From contig NZ_PJMS01000001.1 of assembly GCF_002846555.1 (NCBI RefSeq), forward strand, positions 5,353,501-5,417,500: DNA of 64,000 nucleotides. The letters are read 5' to 3'. Positions 31,076 through 41,022 of this stretch are shown here, piece by piece. Position numbers and translations under genes: made by a program. Under the pieces are notes generated by a model. That model was not told the origin of the DNA. It saw only the letters and a program-made list of their open reading frames with translations, and ran no database searches. The stretch comes from Aquimarina sp. MAR_2010_214. GTDB taxonomy: Bacteria > Bacteroidota > Bacteroidia > Flavobacteriales > Flavobacteriaceae. Within the stretch, counting starts at the first letter, position 1. Every line of letters begins with the position of its first letter.

Positions 31076-31254
31076 ATTTAATTATTTATTAATGATTTAC
31101 TTATTCTCTATTGAAATTACTTTCAATTTATTTTATTCTTTTGCAAAAAAACAGGGTCAAAATACTTTCAACCCTGAATGTATTTTTTTGCCGTTTTTCC
31201 CTTGCATACAGCTTGGGACATTTTATTGTAAGCGCACTTACTATTAAAGTTTTA
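31076..31254 (-). promoter_or_regulatory. rpsJ-rplC leader with attenuator-like hairpin
   Basis: The longest internal gap of the superoperon. On the minus strand CAGGGT (31171-31176) pairs with ACCCTG (31152-31157) across a 13-nt loop and is followed at once by TTTTTTT, the form of an intrinsic terminator. Its position inside an operon suggests partial termination or attenuation. No exact TAnnTTTG was found here. Confidence 0.55.
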
Positions 31255-31560
31255 TCACACTTTAATCTCCACTTCTACTCCACTTGGCAATTCAAGCTTC
31301 ATCAACGCATCAATCGTTTTTGAAGAAGAGCTATAGATATCCAAAAGTCTTTTATAAGAACTTAATTGGAATTGCTCTCTGGATTTTTTGTTTACGTGTG
31401 GAGAACGAAGCACAGTAAAAATTTTCTTATGTGTTGGTAAAGGAATTGGCCCAGTTACTACAGCTCCTGTACTCTTTACCGTCTTTACGATTTTCTCGGC
31501 AGACTTATCTACTAAGTTATGATCGTAAGATTTTAGTTTTATTCTGATTTTTTGACTCAT
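31255..31560 (-). CDS. rpsJ: Ribosomal protein S10
   Basis: Small-subunit head protein, also NusE in antitermination complexes, 101 residues. [21 protein letters not shown] and [29 protein letters not shown] are diagnostic. It lies 11 nt after fusA; tuf, often found here, is missing. Confidence 0.98.
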   Translation of the reverse strand: MSQKIRIKLKSYDHNLVDKSAEKIVKTVKSTGAVVTGPIPLPTHKKIFTVLRSPHVNKKSREQFQLSSYKRLLDIYSSSSKTIDALMKLELPSGVEVEIKV

Positions 31561-31571
31561 TTCTGTAATAA

Positions 31572-33698
31572 TTAAGCGTTAACTCCTTTTGCAGCTGCAA
31601 TTACTTCTTCTGAAATATTAGAAGGAGTTTCAGCATAGTGAGAAAATTCCATTGTAGATGTTGCTCTACCAGATGACAATGTTCTTAATGTTGTTACATA
31701 TCCAAACATTTCAGAAAGTGGAACAGTTGCTTTTACAGTTTTTGCTCCAGCACGGTCTCCCATATCACTTACTTGTCCTCTACGACGGTTAAGATCCCCT
31801 ACAATATCACCCATATTTTCTTCTGGTGTAATAACCTCTAATTTCATAATCGGCTCCATAATTACGGCTTTAGCAGCTTTTGCTGAATTTTTAAAACCTA
31901 ATTTTGCAGCTAATTCGAAAGATAGTTGATCAGAATCCACATCGTGATAAGATCCGTCAGTCAATGTTACTTTAATAGCATCCACTTCATAACCAGCTAA
32001 AGGTCCATTTACCATTGCCATTTTGAAACCTTTCTCTATAGAAGGAACAAATTCTTTTGGTACGTTTCCACCTTTTATCTTATTAATAAACTCAAGTCCA
32101 ACTACACCTTCATCTGCTGGTTCAATTGTAAATACAATATCTGCAAATTTTCCTCGTCCACCAGATTGCTTCTTGTACACTTCTCTATGTTCTGCTACAG
32201 CAGTAATAGCTTCTTTGTACTCTACTTGTGGCTGACCTTGATTTACTTCAACTTTGAATTCTCGTTTTAAACGATCTACAATAACATCTAAGTGAAGCTC
32301 ACCCATTCCAGAAATGATTGTTTGTCCTGAAGCTTCGTCAGAACGCACTGTAAATGTTGGATCTTCTTCGGCCAATTTCCCTAATCCAATCCCTAATTTA
32401 TCAACATCTGCTTTAGTCTTAGGCTCAACCGCAATACCAATTACAGGATCTGGGAAGTCCATAGATTCTAAAACAATAGGGTTTTTCTCATCTGTGAGTG
32501 TATCTCCTGTTTTGATAGATTTAAATCCAACAGCAGCTCCAATATCTCCAGCTTCTATATACTCAATTGCATTTTGCTTATTAGCGTGCATTTGATAGAT
32601 ACGAGAAATACGTTCTTTTTTACCAGAACGATTGTTCAACACATAAGAACCTGCTTCTAAACGACCAGAATAAGCTCTAAAAAACGCTAAACGTCCTACA
32701 AAAGGATCTGTAGCAATTTTAAAAGCTAAAGCCGCAAAAGGCTCCTTTACATCTGGCTTACGTATTTCTTCTTGATCTGTATTAGGGTTTATACCTGCAA
32801 TACCTTCTTTATCCGTTGGAGAAGGCAAATAACGACATACCGCATCTAATAAAAACTGAACACCTTTATTTTTAAATGCAGATCCACAGATCATAGGAAT
32901 AATACTCATATCCATTACAGCAGCTCTTAGCGCAGCATGCACTTCTTCTTCCGTAATTGAATCTTCATCTTCCATAAATTTCTCAAGAAGATCTTCATCA
33001 TACGCAGCAACTTCTTCAATAAGTTTACCACGAAGCGTTCTTGCTTCTTCTTTAAGATCATCCGGAATATCAATAACATCAAACGTTGACCCTTGTCCTT
33101 CTTCATGCCATACAATAGCACGGTTCTTTACCAAATCAACAATTCCTTTGAAATCTTCTTCGTCACCAATATTTAATACAATAGGTACTGCATTAGAACC
33201 TAGCATATCCTTAACCTGCTGACATACTTCCATAAAATTAGATCCTTGACGGTCCATTTTATTCACAAAACCAATTCTTGGTACTTTATAGTTATCAGCA
33301 AGTCTCCAGTTAGTTTCTGATTGAGGCTCTACACCATCAACAGCACTAAACAAAAACACTAACCCATCTAGCACACGTAAAGAACGGTTTACCTCTACCG
33401 TAAAATCAACGTGACCCGGAGTATCAATTATATTAAAATGATATCCTTTAGTATCATCTACTGGTTTACCATTTTCTGTTGGAAATTTCCACTCACAAGT
33501 AGTCGCAGCAGAAGTAATCGTGATACCACGCTCTTGCTCTTGCTCCATCCAGTCCATCGTAGCTGCACCATCATGCACCTCACCTATTTTATGACTCACC
33601 CCGGTATAGTAAAGAATACGTTCGGTAGTTGTAGTTTTCCCTGCGTCAATATGCGCAGCAATTCCTATATTTCTAGTATATTTTAAATCTCTAGCCAT
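31572..33698 (-). CDS. fusA: Elongation factor G
   Basis: Translocase GTPase, 708 residues. G1 reads [22 protein letters not shown] (about 12-33), G3 [12 protein letters not shown], and G4 [10 protein letters not shown]. Domains II-V follow, with the domain [27 protein letters not shown] loop and domain [10 protein letters not shown]. The whole chain is present. It is 10 nt from both rpsG and rpsJ, the str operon order without tuf. Confidence 0.98.
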   Translation of the reverse strand: MARDLKYTRNIGIAAHIDAGKTTTTERILYYTGVSHKIGEVHDGAATMDWMEQEQERGITITSAATTCEWKFPTENGKPVDDTKGYHFNIIDTPGHVDFTVEVNRSLRVLDGLVFLFSAVDGVEPQSETNWRLADNYKVPRIGFVNKMDRQGSNFMEVCQQVKDMLGSNAVPIVLNIGDEEDFKGIVDLVKNRAIVWHEEGQGSTFDVIDIPDDLKEEARTLRGKLIEEVAAYDEDLLEKFMEDEDSITEEEVHAALRAAVMDMSIIPMICGSAFKNKGVQFLLDAVCRYLPSPTDKEGIAGINPNTDQEEIRKPDVKEPFAALAFKIATDPFVGRLAFFRAYSGRLEAGSYVLNNRSGKKERISRIYQMHANKQNAIEYIEAGDIGAAVGFKSIKTGDTLTDEKNPIVLESMDFPDPVIGIAVEPKTKADVDKLGIGLGKLAEEDPTFTVRSDEASGQTIISGMGELHLDVIVDRLKREFKVEVNQGQPQVEYKEAITAVAEHREVYKKQSGGRGKFADIVFTIEPADEGVVGLEFINKIKGGNVPKEFVPSIEKGFKMAMVNGPLAGYEVDAIKVTLTDGSYHDVDSDQLSFELAAKLGFKNSAKAAKAVIMEPIMKLEVITPEENMGDIVGDLNRRRGQVSDMGDRAGAKTVKATVPLSEMFGYVTTLRTLSSGRATSTMEFSHYAETPSNISEEVIAAAKGVNA

Positions 33699-33708
33699 TT
33701 CTTAATGA

Positions 33709-34185
33709 TTAAAATCTAAAGTGAGAGAATGCTTTGTTTGCTTCAGCCATTTTATGAGTATCTACTCTTTTCTTAACAGCAGCTCCTTCTTCTTTTTCTG
33801 CAGCTATAATCTCTGCAGCAAGTTTCTGAGCCATAGATTTCTCATTTCTTTTACGTGAAAATTGAATCAACCACTTCATAGCAGTAGATATTTTACGATC
33901 TGGTCTGATTGGATTAGGAATCTGAAAAGTTGCTCCTCCTACACGACGGCTTCGCACCTCTACGTGTGGCATCACATTAGATAATGCATCTTTCCAAATT
34001 TCTAAAGACGTTTTTTCGTCATTTTGTTTTTTCTCTTCTACGATATCGATTGCATCATAGAATATTTTGAAAGCTGTCGATTTCTTTCCATCCCACATCA
34101 TCATGTTCACAAAACGTGTAACTAACTGATCGTTAAAACGTGGATCTGGCAAAATCGGTCTTTTTTTAGCCTTTCTTTTTCTCAT
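33709..34185 (-). CDS. rpsG: Ribosomal protein S7
   Basis: Head assembly protein contacting tRNA, 158 residues. [27 protein letters not shown] and [21 protein letters not shown] are typical. It lies between rpsL and fusA. Confidence 0.98.
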   Translation of the reverse strand: MRKRKAKKRPILPDPRFNDQLVTRFVNMMMWDGKKSTAFKIFYDAIDIVEEKKQNDEKTSLEIWKDALSNVMPHVEVRSRRVGGATFQIPNPIRPDRKISTAMKWLIQFSRKRNEKSMAQKLAAEIIAAEKEEGAAVKKRVDTHKMAEANKAFSHFRF

Positions 34186-34208
34186 GTCTTCTTCTTAAAG
34201 TTTTTTAA

Positions 34209-34583
34209 TTACTTCTTAGGGCGTTTAGCACCATACTTAGATCTACGTTGCGTTCTTCCTTCAACACCAGCGGTGTCTAAAGCTCCACGAACAATGTGAT
34301 ATCTAACTCCCGGTAAGTCTTTTACCCTTCCACCTCTAACTAATACTATCGAATGCTCCTGAAGATTATGTCCTTCACCACCGATGTACGCATTTACTTC
34401 TTTACCATTTGTTAACCTAACACGAGCTACTTTACGCATAGCTGAATTTGGTTTTTTTGGTGTAGTAGTATAAACACGTGTACAAACACCGCGGCGTTGC
34501 GGGCACGAATCCAAAGCAGCCGATTTACTCTTCTTAGTTATTTTGGCTCTACCTTTTCTTACTAATTGTGAAATTGTTGGCAT
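34209..34583 (-). CDS. rpsL: Ribosomal protein S12
   Basis: Decoding-centre protein. I start it at 34583 ([14 protein letters not shown]), giving 124 residues. An in-frame ATG at 34640 would add 19 residues not found in S12, and it lies inside the promoter. The [19 protein letters not shown] loop has the wild-type lysine, so there is no streptomycin-resistance change at that site. It is the first gene of the superoperon. Confidence 0.97.
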   Translation of the reverse strand: MPTISQLVRKGRAKITKKSKSAALDSCPQRRGVCTRVYTTTPKKPNSAMRKVARVRLTNGKEVNAYIGGEGHNLQEHSIVLVRGGRVKDLPGVRYHIVRGALDTAGVEGRTQRRSKYGAKRPKK

Positions 34584-34637
34584 AATTTGCTTTACACTAT
34601 TATTAAATAATTTTATAATATCCCTTTTAAAGGGCTG

Positions 34638-34668
34638 CAAAGGTAGAAATATTTTTCAGCAAATCAAA
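34638..34668 (-). promoter_or_regulatory. Promoter of the ribosomal superoperon
   Basis: On the minus strand TTTG (34665-34668), 19 nt, then TACCTTTG (34638-34645): exact matches to both boxes of the Bacteroidota promoter at the expected spacing. The leader to the rpsL ATG would be about 50 nt and includes a small CCCTTTTAAAGGG hairpin. Confidence 0.85.
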
Positions 34669-34914
34669 TCCTAAGGGATTAATTTTTATTCCTTTATAGA
34701 TCTCACATAAAATAAATGAGGTAAAACAATCTTATTACTAATTATAATCAAGAATAAAACCTTCTATTCTAAACTTTAAAGTAGTGTCATAATTTAAAAA
34801 CATCTACACACTTTTCTTTTTACCACACACACTTCATACCCTTTCAACCAAACAACCCATCACACAAATCCAAATCACTGCACTAATTAACACCATTTCA
34901 AAATCACTAAGAAC
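34669..34914. other. Intergenic stretch before the decayed sus genes
   Basis: AT-rich, with C/A-rich and T-rich runs. No gene, repeat or clear promoter was recognised. It may be worn-out remains of the 5' part of the susC pseudogene. Confidence 0.35.
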
Positions 34915-35146
34915 ACAAAAAAAGGAAGCAAAGGTCAAAGATTTAGTATTGATTTCACCTCACAAACAACAATCGACCAAGTAACTTCTGTTTTTGATCT
35001 TCAGAATACGGATATCAAGCAGTGGATCCAACACAACGATCGATTGGTAAGCCAAACCCTGATTTCATTTTAGGATGGAAAAACAGCTTTAGCTGCAAAA
35101 ATTTTCATTTTTATTAGACTGGAAACAAGGTTTGGACAAATACTCA
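34915..35146 (+). pseudogene. susC-type TonB-dependent receptor, remnant
   Basis: Pieces of a SusC/RagA protein in shifting frames. TKKGSKGQRFSIDFTSQTTI (from 34915) matches the end of the plug domain, normally preceded by VLIT. GKPNPDFILGWKNSFS (from 35046) and FLLDWKQGLDKYS (35108-35146) match the C-terminal barrel. The several hundred residues normally lying between them are gone, so there are internal deletions as well as frameshifts and stops. It continues directly into a susD remnant. Confidence 0.8.
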
Positions 35147-36089
35147 AGGTACGTTCATTAATATTAGCCGCAGATGAATGGAGAGACATACCTTTTACCG
35201 AAGCAGGTCAAGGCCTTGATATCACCTCACCCAAGTTTGATGATCAAGCTAAAGTAATCTATCCTGCTATTTTCCCCTTAATGCAAGGCGGTATTGAAAA
35301 CCTAGAAAAAGAAGACGGGGATTTCCCCCTTACAGATATAAGGAGGAGATGTTTTTTATGGGGTAATATTTCATTATGGATAAAAACAGCAAGAGCAATA
35401 AGAGTGAGAGCACACTTACATCAAGGTAGTTACACCGAAGCATTAACAGACGCTCAAGCATCTTTCGCAGCAAGAGCTGACAACCTAAGATATACTTATA
35501 CATCTACCAAACCTGGTCAATGGTACAGATTTAACGATGGAAGAACAGGCGATACTGAATTCCATCCATTTATAAAAAGCTTAATGGATGCCTTAATGAC
35601 TCCTATAGAGTAGCTGTTTTTTCTGAAACATTCAAGACAGGCCATTCTTATTTAATAAGTGCGTTTGGGCAAGATTTAATTTCATATAGAGAGATTAAAT
35701 TCATAGAAGTCGAATGTTTATCAAGAACAGGAGGAAGTGACGCCGCAATTTCTACAGCTTATCTAGCTGGTATCGAAGCCCCCTTTGAAGAAGTAGATCT
35801 TACAAGTACTCAGTATAACTCTTATATCGGTAATGCGGCTGTTAACCCCGGCGTAGGAAGTATTGCTTTAGATCCTCATATTTATACTCAGAAATATATT
35901 GAGCTTTTTGCACAACCAGAAGTTTATAATGATTATAGAAGGACTGGTTTTCCAAATCTCACCCCTACTTCTGGGACACAAGTACCAATAAGATGGAATT
36001 ATTCTAGTAACGAATTATTATTTAACACAAATACTCCAGGCCCTAGTGAAGCAGATTTATTTAAGCCAAAAGTTGATTGGGATCAATAA
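35147..36089 (+). pseudogene. susD/RagB-type lipoprotein, remnant
   Basis: C-terminal two thirds of a SusD-like protein in two frames. Frame 1 gives AADEWRDIPFTEAG, then IKTARAIRVRAHLHQGSYTEAL, and ends at a stop near 35611. The frame shifts near 35590 and continues as LNDSYRVAVFSETFKTGHSY, later YIELFAQPEVYNDYRRTGFP, to the natural end KPKVDWDQ at 36089. The signal peptide and N-terminal part are lost. An open stretch of 110 codons inside it (35281-35613) is not a gene of its own. The sequence differs from the intact SusD downstream, so it is not a recent copy of it. Confidence 0.85.
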
Positions 36090-36180
36090 GGTTTGCGATC
36101 GACATTATTAGAAATAAGTTTAAAAAATTATGATAGTTACAACACTAATTTCTAAGTACTTATCTTTTAAATCAAAATTA

Positions 36181-36208
36181 AAAACCTGTAATTCAGTTTA
36201 CAGGTTTT
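36181..36208 (+). terminator. Terminator after the susD remnant
   Basis: Stem AAAACCTGTAA/TTACAGGTTTT (11 bp) with a 6-nt loop, followed by CTTTTGTTTTTG. It probably ended the old susCD transcript and is still intact. Confidence 0.8.
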
Positions 36209-36368
36209 CTTTTGTTTTTGTGCCATAATCTAGTGTAAAAAAAGCCATCTACTATTATAAATATTTGGCCTCTTGCGATTCTTATTTTTAAATTTTTAAT
36301 AACTAAAAGTTGTTTTATTAAGATATTATGATGAATTTTGGAACTGGCTAATTCAAATAAATTGTAAA

Positions 36369-39300
36369 ATGAGAACAAAGTTTAGTGGAATTTTAACGCT
36401 ACTACTAGCGTTTGTTGTGCAATTCACTTTTGCACAAGAAAAAATGATTTCAGGAACTGTAACCGATGATAAAGGGTTACCTCTTCCTGGAGTTAATGTT
36501 GTTGTAAAAAATACAGCAAGTGGTACTCAAACTGATTTTGATGGAAACTATACACTTCAAACAAATCGAGGTGCTGTACTTTCTTTTAGTTATGTCGGAT
36601 TCGAGACAAAAGAGGTAATAGTTGGGGATAACACCTCAATTAGTGTTCAATTAACAACTTCATCAGCAGAACTTGAAGAAGTTATAGTAACTGCCTATGG
36701 TCTTGGAAGAAAGTCCACAGTAACTGCAGCTATATCAACAGTTGCAGCACAAGATATTGAAGATTTTGTCCCTACAACGAGTATTGACAACATTCTTCAA
36801 GGTCAAGCAGCTGGTGTTTCAGTAACAGCAGCAAATGGTAGACCAGGTAACACAGCATTTGTACAAATTCGTGGAGTTGGTTCCATTAATGCTAGTACAA
36901 CTCCTTTGTATGTTATTGATGGTGTACCAATACCTATTAATGAAAATGAGCAATTCAACCCTTTAAACAATCTTAACCCTAATGACATTGAGTCATTATC
37001 TATATTAAAAGATGCAGCTTCTGCATCCAAATATGGTTCTAGGGGTGCAAATGGTGTTGTTTTAATAACAACTAAAAAAGGTAAAGCTGGTGAAGCTAAA
37101 ATTAGTTTCAACTCTTCTTACGGTTTTGGAAAGCGTACTTCTGATCCTTTTGATCTAATGAATGCAGAACAAAAATTAGAGATTGAACGTCAATTTGCTG
37201 CTTTAAGAAACACTGATGGATCTATTGGTGTGCCTGCAGCACAAAGTCTTCCTGGAGCTACATCTACTCCCGAACAATTACGAGCACTGATTGCATTGGA
37301 CACTGATTGGGAAGAAGAACTTCTAAGAACGTCTGTAATACAGAATAATTCATTATCTATATCAGGAGGATCTGAAGATTTGACATATTTCCTATCACTT
37401 GGATACAATGTAGATACTGGAATTATTGATCGTATTGATGGTTTTGAAAGGATATCAGCGAGATTAAACACTACTTACCAAGCAAAGAAGTGGTTAAGTA
37501 TTGGAGCAAATGTATCTGCTGCACGTAGTACAACAGATCTACCAAGAGATAGAAACAATGTTCAGAATCCATTTAGAGGAATGTACGACTACAATCCTTA
37601 TGCTCCGTTATATGCAAGAGATGCAAATGGTGCTATCGTAACTGATGCAGATGGAAGACCTGTTTTCAACCGTGGTGGAGGGATATTTTTCCCAATTGCA
37701 GAAGCTTTAACCACAGAACCAGAAGATAACCGAAATCTTTTATTCTTAGGTAGTGTATATGCAGATATTGCGTTTTCAGATAAATTCTCAAATCGTTTTG
37801 CTGTAGGTTTAACTAACAATAGATTTAATAGAACCAATCGATCACTTCCAGGTGGGGTATTACAAGGATTTATCGGGGTTGCAGGATTTGAAGGAACACA
37901 AACTGAAAACATCAATATTGATTTTGAATATAATGTAAGTAACCTGTTCACATATACTGATACCTTTAATGATTCACATAACCTTAATGCTAGTATATTA
38001 TTAGAGTATAATGAAAGTATAAGAAACGAAAAATTTGTCTCTTCAAGAGGATTTCCTTCTCCTAACATTCCATTTTTAGATGTTGCCGCTGAAGCAACAG
38101 CTGCTGGTGGAAATGAAGCCAGAAGAATTTTATTCTCTCAAGCATTTTTTGGTGATTATAACTATGAAGAAAAATATATTGCTTCAGTTTCTGTAAGACG
38201 TGATGGATCATCACGATTTGGGCCAGATAATAAGTTTGGTACTTTTTACAGTGGTAGTTTAGCATGGAATATAGCACAAGAATCTTTCTTACAGTCTTCT
38301 GCTTTCAATAACCTTAAATTAAGAGCTTCTTATGGTACCTCTGGAAATCAGAATATACCTGATTTCGAATTTATCAATGCAGCAGATTTCTCTACTTATA
38401 ACAGAAACACTGCACTTCGTCCTTTAAGAGTGGGTAATCCTGAAATCCAATGGGAATCACAAGCTATTCTTGATATTGGTTTAGAATTTGGATTATTAAA
38501 CAACAGAATAAACGGTGTTGTTGATTACTTTAAGAAAAATTCTCGTGATTTATTATTAAACAGACCTATTTCTCAAACCGTAGGAGATGAAGATAATGGT
38601 TTATTTTCTAACGTAGGAGAAATTGAAAATTCAGGTGTTGAAATAAGCCTTAATGCTGATATTATCAAAACCCAAGATCTTCTTATTTCTCTTGGAGGTA
38701 ATATAACTTTCATCGATAATAAAGTGAAAAAATTAGTAGATGGGCAAGATATCATTACAGGTGTTTTCGGAAATATTATTCTAAGAGAGGGAGAAGAAAC
38801 GTTTTCTCATTATTTAGTTGAGTATGCTGGTGTGAACCCTAATAATGGTGCTCCTCAATATGTTGATTTAAATGGTAATATCACAGAAACCTTTAGTGCT
38901 GGTGATTTAAAAATACAAAAAGACAAAAGCCCGCTACCGAATATGCAAGGAGGCTTTTTCGCATCCTTAAAATACAAAGGTTTTGGATTAAGAGGAGATT
39001 TTGTATTTTCAGCAGGAAACTACATATTAAATAGACAAAGAGCAAGTGGAGAATTTATTGGAAATATAGATTCAAACCTTCGTACTAGCGCGTTCAATTA
39101 TTGGAAACAACCTGGTGATACAAACGTACTACCAAGTCCTCTTTTCCAAAATGATGCCGATCAATTTGCAACTACAAGATTCTTAGAAAAAGGAGACTAC
39201 GTTAGACTAAGAACTTTAACTGTAGACTATACTGTTCCTAGAAAGTTTATAGATGTATTACCAATAGACAAACTGAGACTTTATGTTACCGGGCAAAATA

Positions 39301-39458
39301 TCTTAACCTTTACAGATTATGAAGGTGACCCTGAAATTGGTCTTGGATCAGCTGAAAATGGTGAACCAGGAGATGCTGGTTTCGTTGCCGGATCATTCTC
39401 ACAGTTTAGTTATCCACAGATTAAATCTTACCTTTTTGGTGTAGAGATTGGTTTTTAA
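36369..39458 (+). CDS. SusC/RagA-family TonB-dependent outer membrane receptor
   Basis: Outer membrane importer of 1029 residues. The signal peptide (to about residue 22, TFAQ) is followed by a CarboxypepD-regulatory-like domain (about 27-105, SGTVTDDKGLPLPGVNVVVKNT-type). The linker ELEEVIVTAYG comes next, then the plug (GRPGNTAFVQIRGVGSIN, LKDAASASKYGSRGANGVVLITTKKGK) and a long barrel ending in FGVEIGF, with the terminal Phe expected of barrel proteins. It is followed after 18 nt by susD, with which it should form a lidded nutrient importer. No glycanase, peptidase or sensor is adjacent, so the substrate cannot be told. Confidence 0.95.
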   Translation: MRTKFSGILTLLLAFVVQFTFAQEKMISGTVTDDKGLPLPGVNVVVKNTASGTQTDFDGNYTLQTNRGAVLSFSYVGFETKEVIVGDNTSISVQLTTSSAELEEVIVTAYGLGRKSTVTAAISTVAAQDIEDFVPTTSIDNILQGQAAGVSVTAANGRPGNTAFVQIRGVGSINASTTPLYVIDGVPIPINENEQFNPLNNLNPNDIESLSILKDAASASKYGSRGANGVVLITTKKGKAGEAKISFNSSYGFGKRTSDPFDLMNAEQKLEIERQFAALRNTDGSIGVPAAQSLPGATSTPEQLRALIALDTDWEEELLRTSVIQNNSLSISGGSEDLTYFLSLGYNVDTGIIDRIDGFERISARLNTTYQAKKWLSIGANVSAARSTTDLPRDRNNVQNPFRGMYDYNPYAPLYARDANGAIVTDADGRPVFNRGGGIFFPIAEALTTEPEDNRNLLFLGSVYADIAFSDKFSNRFAVGLTNNRFNRTNRSLPGGVLQGFIGVAGFEGTQTENINIDFEYNVSNLFTYTDTFNDSHNLNASILLEYNESIRNEKFVSSRGFPSPNIPFLDVAAEATAAGGNEARRILFSQAFFGDYNYEEKYIASVSVRRDGSSRFGPDNKFGTFYSGSLAWNIAQESFLQSSAFNNLKLRASYGTSGNQNIPDFEFINAADFSTYNRNTALRPLRVGNPEIQWESQAILDIGLEFGLLNNRINGVVDYFKKNSRDLLLNRPISQTVGDEDNGLFSNVGEIENSGVEISLNADIIKTQDLLISLGGNITFIDNKVKKLVDGQDIITGVFGNIILREGEETFSHYLVEYAGVNPNNGAPQYVDLNGNITETFSAGDLKIQKDKSPLPNMQGGFFASLKYKGFGLRGDFVFSAGNYILNRQRASGEFIGNIDSNLRTSAFNYWKQPGDTNVLPSPLFQNDADQFATTRFLEKGDYVRLRTLTVDYTVPRKFIDVLPIDKLRLYVTGQNILTFTDYEGDPEIGLGSAENGEPGDAGFVAGSFSQFSYPQIKSYLFGVEIGF

Positions 39459-39476
39459 AATTTAAAAAATAAAATA

Positions 39477-40934
39477 ATGAAAAATAATATTTCAAAATTA
39501 ATTGTTTTATTCCTTACGTTCGGCTTTTTTGCCTGTGACGACGAATTAAACGATCTACAACCCTTTACTGAGGTTAATCCTGAAACATTTTTAACGGATC
39601 TTAGCTCTTTCCAAAATGGTATTGATGGAATTTACCTTCAAATGCGGAACTATTATGCTAGTCCAGGATCTGGTTATCAAGGAATTCCTGACATACTATC
39701 TGATAATACAATACAAGTACAGAGTGGTAGAAAATCTAATGACGTCTATCATGATTATAGATATGTTGCAACAACGGCAGGTGCTATTCAATTATATTGG
39801 AGTGAAGCCTATGAAGCCATTAATGTCGCTAACATAGTTATTGGTCAAATTGACAATTTATCAGCTAGTGCTGAGAAAAATAATATTTTAGGTCAGGCGT
39901 TAGCAGCTAGAGCATGGGCTCATTTTGATTTAGTAAGAATGTATGGTCAAGTGCCTACACAAAATACTGGTGCAAATGCTTCTCTAGGTGTTGTATACTT
40001 AAAAGTTGAAGATGGTGATACCGGTGATCCACTTGCCACTCCTTCAAGAGAAACTGTAGCTGAAAACTACTCTGAAATTATTGAAGATCTAGAAAGAGCA
40101 AGTACTCTTATTGGTACTAGTAATGGTGAAGGACGATTAGATAAAAATGGCGTTTATGGTCTTTTATCAAGAATCTACTTATATAACGGTGAATATCAAA
40201 AAGCAATCGATGCTGCTAATGAAGTCACTACTCCGCTTGCAACAGTTGCACAACTCCCTGGAGTTTATACTGATTCTAATAATGCTGGAATTGTTATAGA
40301 ATTAGGAATAAATACAGCTACTGAAACTACTAACAATAATGTTGGAGTTTTATATAGTCAAGCAAATTCTAGTAATGATATCCTAGAGTATGCAATCGAT
40401 TTTGGATTCTTTAATAGTGTTTCAAATGATGATGCCAGAAAAGATGTTATGCAATATGTTGCATCTAACACAGGAGTAAGCTTCAATGGAATTAAAAAGT
40501 TTCTTGGAGAAGAAGGACAAATAAACGGCCGTGCTGATATTAAAGTTTTGCGTGCTGCAGAAGTTGTTTTAAATAAGGCAGAAGCTCAGTTTGAATTAAA
40601 TCAAGAATCTGCAGCTTTAACAAGTCTAAATCAGTTAAGAGCAGTTAGGTATTCTCCTTTTGTTGCTGGAACAGAAACTGGAACAGCTCTTGAAGATGCT
40701 ATTCAATTTGAAAGAAGAGTAGAATTATCTTTCGAAGGACATAGATTTTTTGACATTAAAAGAAGGGGAGAAAGTATTTCTCGTTCTAATAATGGAGAAG
40801 TTATAGATGGAACAGGAACTGCACCTGAAGCATTAACAATACCTGCTGGTAATTTCAGATTCCAATTCCCAATTCCTCAAGCTGAAATAAATGCAAATAC
40901 TGGTTTTAGCGGTCAGCAAAACTCTGGTTACTAG
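39477..40934 (+). CDS. SusD/RagB-family surface lipoprotein
   Basis: Substrate-capturing lid of the SusC channel, 485 residues. The lipobox is GFFAC with Cys20, followed by DDELND, an acidic start of the kind used for surface export. The helical repeat core includes AARAWAHFDLVRMYGQVP. The C-terminal signature ERRVELSFEGHRFFDIKRRGE and the final PIPQAEINANTGFSGQQNSGY are typical of RagB/SusD. It forms a two-gene operon with susC and ends at a strong terminator. Confidence 0.95.
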   Translation: MKNNISKLIVLFLTFGFFACDDELNDLQPFTEVNPETFLTDLSSFQNGIDGIYLQMRNYYASPGSGYQGIPDILSDNTIQVQSGRKSNDVYHDYRYVATTAGAIQLYWSEAYEAINVANIVIGQIDNLSASAEKNNILGQALAARAWAHFDLVRMYGQVPTQNTGANASLGVVYLKVEDGDTGDPLATPSRETVAENYSEIIEDLERASTLIGTSNGEGRLDKNGVYGLLSRIYLYNGEYQKAIDAANEVTTPLATVAQLPGVYTDSNNAGIVIELGINTATETTNNNVGVLYSQANSSNDILEYAIDFGFFNSVSNDDARKDVMQYVASNTGVSFNGIKKFLGEEGQINGRADIKVLRAAEVVLNKAEAQFELNQESAALTSLNQLRAVRYSPFVAGTETGTALEDAIQFERRVELSFEGHRFFDIKRRGESISRSNNGEVIDGTGTAPEALTIPAGNFRFQFPIPQAEINANTGFSGQQNSGY

Positions 40935-40971
40935 TTTGTAAAGAAAACAAGTAACTTATATGATAAAAAAC

Positions 40972-40995
40972 ATCCCGATGAAATTTCATCGGGAT
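40972..40995 (+). terminator. Terminator after susD
   Basis: 24-nt perfect palindrome ATCCCGATGAAA/TTTCATCGGGAT followed by ATTTTTTTTAT. The promoter of the next gene begins only about 14 nt further on. Confidence 0.88.
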
Positions 40996-41008
40996 ATTTT
41001 TTTATACT

Positions 41009-41016
41009 TATCTTTG
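41009..41016 (+). promoter_or_regulatory. -7 promoter element of the rRNA methyltransferase gene
   Basis: TATCTTTG, exact -7 consensus, ends 6 nt before the chosen ATG (41023). TTTC lies 21 nt upstream as a weak -33 box, inside the terminator palindrome. The transcript would be leaderless or nearly so. Confidence 0.6.
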
Positions 41017-41022
41017 CAACCT

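Noticed and set aside
35281..35613. 110-codon open frame as a gene of its own
   Set aside because: It begins and ends inside the SusD similarity, which continues in another frame downstream; it is part of a pseudogene.
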